Positions 11,711 to 17,500 of a stretch of 17,500 bases of DNA are shown here, piece after piece. Position numbers and translations under genes: made by a program. The notes beneath the pieces are model-generated. The model had not been told where the DNA came from. It made no database searches and saw only the letters and a list, made by a program, of their open reading frames with translations. Source of the DNA: Penaeus vannamei (lineage: Eukaryota > Arthropoda > Malacostraca > Decapoda > Penaeidae); NCBI RefSeq assembly GCF_042767895.1, contig NC_091552.1, forward strand, positions 8,186,460 through 8,203,959. Reading direction: 5' to 3'. How positions within the stretch are numbered: position 1 is the stretch's first letter; each line of letters starts with the position of its first letter.

Positions 11711-12090
11711 ACTAACTCGCTCTTTTGTTTCCTTCCAGAATGCCAAAAATATTCATAGGTAGTTGTGCCTCGTAAACACTGATAATGTTCAGCTTGTCAG
11801 TTGGAGGTAGTAGTAAATCAAACGCGGCTAAACGTGCCTGTTGTATCTTTGGAAAGTTACAGCTGAAGTTAGGAAATGGTTAAGGCCGGTAAATGCAGAC
11901 CTCCCTGCACTAAGCCCTTTTCCGAAGAACCATTCGTGCATGTAAAGTCTCTTGTAATTCCACGTGGTAAGAGTAACTCTGCGGGGAGCTTTATTTGTGG
12001 GATATGTTCAGATGCTTCTCTTCCGTTGCTTGTTTCTCTGTTGTGGTATTTTGATGGTGGGCGTGAATAAAAGCCTTTATGAACGAGAGT
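11711..12090 (+). other. Candidate 3' terminal exon or UTR
   Basis: A textbook acceptor is visible: branch-point CTAAC (11712-11716), a pyrimidine run, then TTCCAG ending at 11738, with the branch A 23 bases from the AG. About 330 bases later there is AATAAA (12066-12071), followed by a GT-rich stretch at about 12088-12105, as expected for a cleavage and polyadenylation site. All three frames entering at 11739 stop within about 35 bases, so if real this would be mostly 3' UTR. Each signal is common by chance in introns; the ordered combination is what makes it worth listing. Confidence 0.25.
11876..12070 (+). other. Unrecognised 64-codon small ORF
   Basis: An ATG in strong Kozak context (G at -3, G at +4) opens a 64-codon frame with CRPPC near residue 7 and CGIC near residue 42. 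A TAG lies in frame two codons upstream, so it cannot extend. Its TAA stop overlaps the AATAAA hexamer. No family is recognised and there is no signal peptide. It lies wholly in the candidate terminal exon and could be a small ORF in a UTR or a chance frame. Confidence 0.15.
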
Positions 12091-12339
12091 GAATGCGTGT
12101 GTATAAGTATGGTCAGATGCGAGAAATATAGGATTGATCTCTTAGTAGAGTAGAGGGATAATCTCTAAAAGAGTTAAGTATTAAGTGAAATAGTTTATGA
12201 TACAGAACGCGTCATTCATCTCCCTGTGTTCTGTAGAAACAGTATCCACACAGAAGATGGTCCATTAATGAGGATTATTAAATTACTGTAGATAGGAGCA
12301 TCATAAGTAAGCATGGTTGCTTTCCACCTATGATTCTCA

Positions 12340-12598
<259 letters not shown>

Positions 12599-13156
12599 TC
12601 AGTCTTCCTATCTCTCCTCTCCCTCACCGCTCATATCTTCTCTTTCCACTCTTCCCTCTTTCCTCTCTCTTCCCTCGCGCTCTTTCATTCTCTGGCTAGG
12701 CTAGCAATTGCATATAATATGAATCTCACAAAGGCAAAACAGCGTAGGCAGGCATTTCCAATTTCCACTTGATGGCGGTAAAGTAATTCCAGCTGGGAAA
12801 CTGAAATGCAGAAAATTGGTTAGGCAGCCCAATTATAGGTCTCTTGTTATTGATAATTAGTTTGTTGTCGATGGAGGTCATTTGACTTTTCCTTTTTCCT
12901 TTTCCCCCCCTCAAGGCTATACTTTCCTTCCTCTAACACGTAGGTAATAAAGAAAGGGTGAGGGGGAAAAACAGTTTTGGATTGTTTATTTACACAGGGT
13001 GACCCTGTCCAGGATGCACTGGGTCGAGAAATCATAGATTGAATTGGGGGTTAGGAGGGCGGGTGGCTGTGGGGTCGGGGGAGAGGGAATGCTTCGCTGG
13101 TTATCTGCATCAGCTGTAAAGGGGGGAGGGGGGTTCTGAGCGGATGGGAGGGTACT

Positions 13157-13159
<3 letters not shown>
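12599..13159. other. Unique sequence with G-quadruplex-prone 3' part
   Basis: Pyrimidine-rich to about 12695, then ordinary unique sequence. From 13046 to 13151 it is G-rich: GGGGGTTAGGAGGGCGGG, then GGGG, GGGGG and GGG runs to 13087, and two G6 runs around 13120-13132. No gene is supported. Confidence 0.5.

Positions 13160-13213
<54 letters not shown>
13160..13213. repeat. (TA)27 array
   Basis: Uninterrupted TA units from 13160 to 13213, followed by GTAATATAC. Confidence 0.95.
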
Positions 13214-13216
<3 letters not shown>

Positions 13217-13964
13217 ATATACTCGCACATATACATATGCATATGCAAGGGAAATGTAGTTCGATTAGGTGTATTATCAACATTTCTTTCTCCTATTTTT
13301 TAATTATATTTACCATTACTTTTGAAAGAAAAAAAACAGCATCTGCACATACACTACCGCTTTTTTCGAGCTGATCTTTACTTTCCGACTTGCCAACATG
13401 TGGCAGGTAGTTTTGAAAGATTGCAAAAGGAATCGCTGATGAAGTCCGTGCTAAGATATAAAGTTTCGTTGAAATACTTAAGCTGCTTAAAATGTGAACT
13501 CATCATTCTTCAGTTACTTATTTCCTCATTTTTAAGCAATTTCTGCCATATCACCGGTTTCTGGTGGGTTATTTCCTTCTGACATTTCAATATATCTATT
13601 TTTTGCGCAACCTTAAATTTATTACGTGCTCACCGACCAAAAAAAGGAAAAAATCCGTAATCCGACATCTTTGGCTTAAAGCACAGTGCGTTTTTTCATA
13701 AGAATAATATCTTGTAAGCAGGACAAACGTGACTTAAGGCAGAACGTTGCGTCTTCTGCCTCTGTGTCATCAGTAGAAATGGAATACTTTTTCTGAGCAG
13801 CGTGTATACGGTCTTTCTAAATAGAATGATTTCTTTATCTATCGGAATTGCACTTCTGTTTGTATTCATTTCCATTTTTTAACAAAATTATAACTCGAGC
13901 TGTATAATATAGAAGCGACATTACATAACGTATCTAAACACACACTGTATTCACAACATATTCC
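13214..13964. other. Unique AT-rich non-coding sequence
   Basis: Nothing recognisable: no long frame with a motif, no RNA gene and no repeat beyond short A and T runs. Confidence 0.6.
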
Positions 13965-14336
13965 TTAAGGCCCTGCCACACTAGCACTTTTACCGTCAAT
14001 TTCTTTCTCCGCAAAGATCGTCTACGAACGGAACGCTTCCCAGACCAAGACGGTTACGATCGTTTCCGTCTGACTAATTTCCGTGCTGATCTTGTGCTAT
14101 TAATGAATTAGATAGGATGAGTGAATGTAAACATAAGCTAATATTTTAGAACATTCGTATATACAATATACATCATCATATTTCTTTAAAATAACATAAT
14201 ATGTATGTGAATGTTCGTGTGATTCCCGGGACCTCACTCCGATAGCGCCATGTTTGTTTACATGATTCTCATACGGAGTTCATTCGGAAACGCAAAAAAA
14301 ATGACGGAAAAAGTGCTAGTGTGATGGGGCCTTTAA
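13965..14336. mobile_element. 364-bp MITE with 34-bp inverted termini and TTAA flanks
   Basis: TTAA at 13965-13968 and again at 14333-14336 flank a 364-bp segment (13969-14332) whose ends are inverted repeats. The left end reads GGCCCTGCCACACTAGCACT, then TTTACCGTCAATTT. The right end, read inward on the minus strand, is AGGCCCCATCACACTAGCAC, then TTTTTCCGTCATTT. By hand alignment 29 of 35 columns match. The interior has no transposase frame, so it is a non-autonomous element. TTAA target duplications are typical of the piggyBac and Kolobok superfamilies; I cannot decide between them. CCGTC...ATTT words recur inside the left half, perhaps subterminal transposase-binding repeats. Confidence 0.85.
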
Positions 14337-14800
14337 ACCTGTCGACCGCTGTTGTGCACCCACTTGCTCCCGGCGGCCCCGTAGGTCAGAAGAGCTGTGA
14401 TCCGTGTAAGTGGACGATCCTGACATTGGAAGCTGCGGATGACTTTCTCTCCTGAGGCTGCGGTTGAAGTGGGGGTGGGGGTGAGGAGGTGAAGGGGGGT
14501 GTAGGGGTGTAGGTGGTGTAGGGGGCCGTGACGTGTCAAGCAGCTGATGGGGCGCTTGCGTGTGAAGCGTGTGTTACTGTTGACAAGGAAAATGCAATCA
14601 GCCTTTAACCGATGGGCGTTTAGTCGAGCCGGGATGACTTCTTTGTGGCCCAAATTGGCTTTCTAATTGTTATTTCGTGAAGATGTGTGAGTGTTTTTTT
14701 TCTTTTTTTACTTTTTTGTGGTTGTTATTGAATTATGTTTAGATTTTTTGCGAGGATGCGTGAAACTAGTCAGAACGGTGTTAGAGCCAGAGACCTATAT
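14337..14800. other. Unique sequence with a G-rich quadruplex candidate
   Basis: G-runs of 5, 5, 6, 4 and 5 at 14471-14525 on the plus strand satisfy the four-run quadruplex pattern. The rest is unique sequence; the frame across it on the minus strand is unrecognised. T-rich stretches lie at 14694-14716. Confidence 0.5.
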
Positions 14801-14802
14801 AA

Positions 14803-14912
14803 GACAGACAGACAGACCGGCATATAGGTACGCGCGCTTGAAAACACACACACACACACACGCACACTCACACTCACACTCACACTCACACTCACACTCA
14901 CACACGCACACA
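14803..14912 (+). repeat. Compound (GACA)n, (CA)n, (CACACT)n array
   Basis: A short GACA array at 14803-14817, about 11 CA units at 14844-14861, then about seven CACACT hexamers to 14902 and a few CA units. Confidence 0.9.
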
Positions 14913-15086
14913 TTCAAATAGACAGATAAATAGCGATTCTCCATGCAGCATGAACTTGCAGAAAGCTCCCCTAAGTGATTTATTGGCCTCCGGGCATCGC
15001 GTTCAACGTGATACAGAGTTTGATTTACTCCACAGGGAAACTCTCGCACATGCCATAACTCGTGGTGGTGATGTTTCTTGGGCGTA

Positions 15087-15273
15087 TTTCTTCTTCTTCT
15101 TCTTCCTCTTCTTCTTCTTCTTCGTCTTCTTCTTCTTCTTTCTCTTCTTCTTCTTCTTCCTCTTCTTCTTCTTCTACTTCGTCTTCGTCTTCTTCTTCTT
15201 CTTCTTCTTCTTCTTCTTCTTCTTCTTCTTCCTGTTGTTGTTGTTGTTCTTGTTCTTCTTCTTCCTCTTCCTC
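15087..15273 (+). repeat. Imperfect (TTC)n trinucleotide array with (TTG)5 insert
   Basis: TTC units dominate, interrupted by CTC, GTC, TAC and a five-unit TTG block near 15233-15248. The minus strand reads as GAA/GAG repeats and so gives a poly-Glu frame; the other frames give poly-Ser, poly-Leu or poly-Phe. The lack of unique flanking coding sequence argues for a plain microsatellite. Confidence 0.9.
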
Positions 15274-16212
15274 GGTATTTTTGAGGCCCGCCAATGTGTT
15301 GCATTATGACATTCACCCTGGTTTGTAAATGCAGAGATTGCAGGGAAGCGGGCGGAGGTTTTTAATACACAGGCATTGCGGCGTGTCTTACCTTTGTGAT
15401 GTAGAGCGTAGAGGATTTATGTTGGAATTCCGCCACCGTTGGCTGTGACGGGACGGCCATTCGGGGAAATATGCTTTGCCCTGCTTTTGAGGTTCTGGAT
15501 TTTGCGGCAGGATCTTTATTTATTTTGATTTCCTTTTTTTTTTTGGGGGGGGTGGGGGTGATGGCTGATGCTGACTCGTATTTTTTATTGATTTATTTAT
15601 ATATTTATTTAGTTGCTGAGGTGATGGATCTACGTTATTAGAGGAAGCTTTTGCGGACGCGAGATACCAAAGAAGACGGTAAGATAAAGATCCGAGAGCA
15701 ATGAGGGCAGTGAGAAATAAATACAGCTTGAGGGAGATTGATGCGCCAGCTTTCGAACCCGTCTGGTCATAAGCTGCTGATTGATTGCCTGTTTCTTATC
15801 GAAAATAAGCGTTAAGGACCCATTTGTGTGCGGGCTCAGCTGGATTTGCTTGATTGCCGTGTGGAGATCAGCTGCTTAAAGTATGCTGCAGTACATCCAG
15901 CTCAATCGGGCGTGTGGGAGACTCACTTAGGCTCTAACGTGTATTTTTATTACTGGCTTGTAAGTTTTTTGGGTCATGTATTTTGAGCTTGCTTATTCAT
16001 GCAGTAATTTTCCCCGGTGATGTTGTTTTCTTATTTTTAGTATTGCTTTTGCTGTTATGATTATTGTTGCTGTTGTTACGAACAACAACACTGCCATAAC
16101 TGATTTGTCACAGTCTTGTTTAGCTTCAAACAGGTTTTTAATAAATGGATGAATAACTATATGAATAGTAGAGAGATAAATCAGTAGATAATTGAATATG
16201 AAAAAAAATCCT
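15274..16212. other. Unique non-coding sequence
   Basis: Contains a T11-G8 junction at 15534-15552 followed by a further G5, and TTTATTTATA words near 15590-15610. Small partially paired AGCTGCTGAT words occur near 15771 and 15867. No gene or RNA is recognised. Confidence 0.55.
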
Positions 16213-16680
16213 GATGGCGGGTAGCAGCGGCGAGCCTCCGTGGACTGTGGTTAGCTCGGTGTCGTTCAACTCGTCACGCCTTTGGTGATGCTGCGGCTCC
16301 GGCGGTGACCGAGTCGGTTGTAAAGTGAGAACATTATAGACCAACGAGGCGGCGAGTGGGCGGCTCACCTTACTCCGCGACACCTTGCAGTCATGGAGAG
16401 GGCGTGCGGGCGTGGCCTCGTGGGAATGGCCGCGGCTGGCTGGGCAGGCTCGGTACCCTCCTCAGGTGACATGATGACAAGATGCTCATTATTGGAGTCG
16501 AGCCTGAATTATGGGCGGGGGTCGTCGCTGCGGGTGATGGTGATGTATGTGAGGCGGCCGGGGCTCACGGAGATGGATGGCAAGGGGCTGCGATTGACCA
16601 GGTGCGGGTATTGTGTTCTTTAGATTCACCTGCTGATATCGGCCGCTCTGGGCGCGGGGATTGGCTCGGCCAGTTTGGTG
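16213..16680. promoter_or_regulatory. CpG island
   Basis: About 40 CpGs in roughly 470 bases by hand count, close to what base composition predicts, while flanking DNA is AT-rich. It carries GGGCGG GC-box words near 16357 and 16514 and an inverted CCAAT box (ATTGG near 16660). The combination suggests a promoter or first-exon region, but no long frame or recognisable protein is present. Orientation is not decided. An ATG at 16213 opens only 24 codons. Confidence 0.4.
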
Positions 16681-16769
16681 CTTTGCTAATAAACTTCAGT
16701 ATTTACCTGGCAGTATTTGCCCGAGACATTTCTTTTAGTGTTTTGGAGGGGTGAAAGCAGCTACACGCG

Positions 16770-16813
16770 CAGGCAGGCAGGCAGGCACATACGCAAACAA
16801 ACAAACAAACAAA

Positions 16814-16909
<96 letters not shown>
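16770..16909 (+). repeat. Compound (CAGG)4-(CAAA)6-(CA)46 array
   Basis: GCAGG tetramers at 16770-16787, about six CAAA units at 16794-16817 and about 46 uninterrupted CA units to 16909. Confidence 0.95.
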
Positions 16910-16911
<2 letters not shown>

Positions 16912-17021
16912 TTTCCATTGAATTTTAGTATTTGTGTACTTTTGTTTATTATGCATTTCATACTTCATTATATTATTTATATTTCTTGTATGCTTATTTA
17001 TTATACCATTTTCCAGCTGTG

Positions 17022-17098
17022 ATCAACATTTCTTTCTCATTTCAGGTAAATACGAAGACGTTATCCCGAGTTCTGAGACCACCTGAGTGATGGTAAGG
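17022..17098 (+). promoter_or_regulatory. Candidate recursive splice site and 47-nt exon
   Basis: A pyrimidine-rich run (17029-17044) ends in TTTCAG at 17045 and is followed directly by GTAAAT, so a 3' splice site abuts a 5' splice site with no exon between them. A second good donor, ATG|GTAAGG, starts at 17093 and defines a possible 47-nt exon at 17046-17092. All three frames through that exon contain a stop (TAA 17047, TGA 17084, TGA 17088). The layout matches recursive-splicing (ratchet) sites and RS-exons known from long animal introns. It is inference without transcript data. Confidence 0.35.
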
Positions 17099-17423
17099 AA
17101 TAACGTAGCTTGACTCACTCGTGTTTCTGGCGATAAGAGACGACAGGAAAGAACGATGCAACAGGGGGCTCCGTGGCATGAGTGGATGCGCAGTGAGTAA
17201 TGAATGTGAGTGTCTGAGGCGAGTGAGTAATGGTTCGAAGAGTCACGATGATGCCAGCGACCCGGCAAAGCTATTTTCCTTCAGAGGTTTGTGCTTGGGA
17301 AGTAGCCATAATGAACTCCCATTGTGAGACGGAGGTGGGTGAGTTTGGGACGATAACCCTTTGTCGATCAGGAGTAAGAGTGATATTTGACCCTTTATTC
17401 GTGTCAGCTTCCATGCTTTGGAC

Positions 17424-17430
17424 GAAGGGG

Positions 17431-17477
<47 letters not shown>

Positions 17478-17500
17478 AGGGAGGGAGGGAGGGAGGGAGG
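17424..17500 (+). repeat. Homopurine (GA)n-(GGGA)n array, open at window end
   Basis: A G-run, about 19 GA units (17433-17471), then seven or more GGGA units reaching the last base, so the array continues beyond the window. Purine-only from 17424. Confidence 0.95.

Noticed and set aside
14865..14902. CACACT hexamer run as a CRISPR or regulatory array
   Set aside because: The units are contiguous with no spacers and grade into (CA)n; it is an ordinary microsatellite variant.
15025..15294. Poly-Glu frame (minus strand) or poly-Ser/Leu/Phe frames (plus strand) as an acidic or low-complexity protein
   Set aside because: The frame is almost wholly the (TTC)n array, with only about 20 ordinary residues at one end and a handful at the other, no family motif and no splice context. 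It is a translated microsatellite.
15745..15775. TTCGAACCCG as a minus-strand box B
   Set aside because: The flanking bases do not pair as a T-arm and no box A or acceptor-like end is visible.

Overview
The window looks like non-coding nuclear DNA from an arthropod, most likely a decapod crustacean and possibly a penaeid shrimp. That is an inference from three traits: very many long dinucleotide microsatellites (TA, CA/TG, GA/CT, often 40-50 units), retroelement fragments with tRNA-like box B motifs, and unique sequence of intermediate GC with several CpG-dense islands. No protein-coding gene is recognisable. There is no bacterial-style operon, no CRISPR array, no rRNA and no intact tRNA. The longer open frames are either translated microsatellites (poly-Tyr/Ile, Cys/Val, Ser/Leu, Glu, Arg/Glu) or unrecognised chance frames. 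The window could be a long intron or an intergenic stretch near a gene.

Layout: 1-1167 is unique sequence with a CpG-dense patch (820-1085). 1168-1262 is a TG/TA repeat. 1395-1653 is a minus-strand tRNA-derived SINE-like element, abutting a 1.0-kb compound microsatellite at 1654-2657. 2658-4790 is mostly unique, with a tRNA-Val-like fragment, a second SINE-head-like remnant, a 26-bp minisatellite carrying a CAGCTG E-box in five units, an 11-bp minisatellite and an enhancer-like patch. 4789-4931 is (GT)n plus (GTTT)n. 6440-6734 is a GC-rich block ending in an ATTTT/GTTT tail. Homopurine tracts lie at 7787-7947, 10481-10623 and 17424-17500, and a homopyrimidine tract at 12340-12529. A regulatory-looking cluster lies at 8004-8093 and a strong short hairpin at 11152-11186. 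A candidate 3' terminal exon spans about 11739-12090.

The clearest discrete mobile element is a 364-bp MITE at 13969-14332, with 34-bp terminal inverted repeats and TTAA on both sides. The right part holds G-rich quadruplex candidates, a TTC/GAA trinucleotide array, a 470-bp CpG island (16213-16680), a CA array, and a site at 17022-17098 with the architecture of a recursive splice site followed by a 47-nt candidate exon.

There is no gene system to explain as a unit. The most interesting signals are structural (long self-complementary and triplex- or quadruplex-prone DNA), transposon-related (MITE, SINE with a triplicated box B) and splicing-related (recursive splice site, terminal-exon candidate). 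All positions were read by eye and long repeat boundaries may be off by a few bases.
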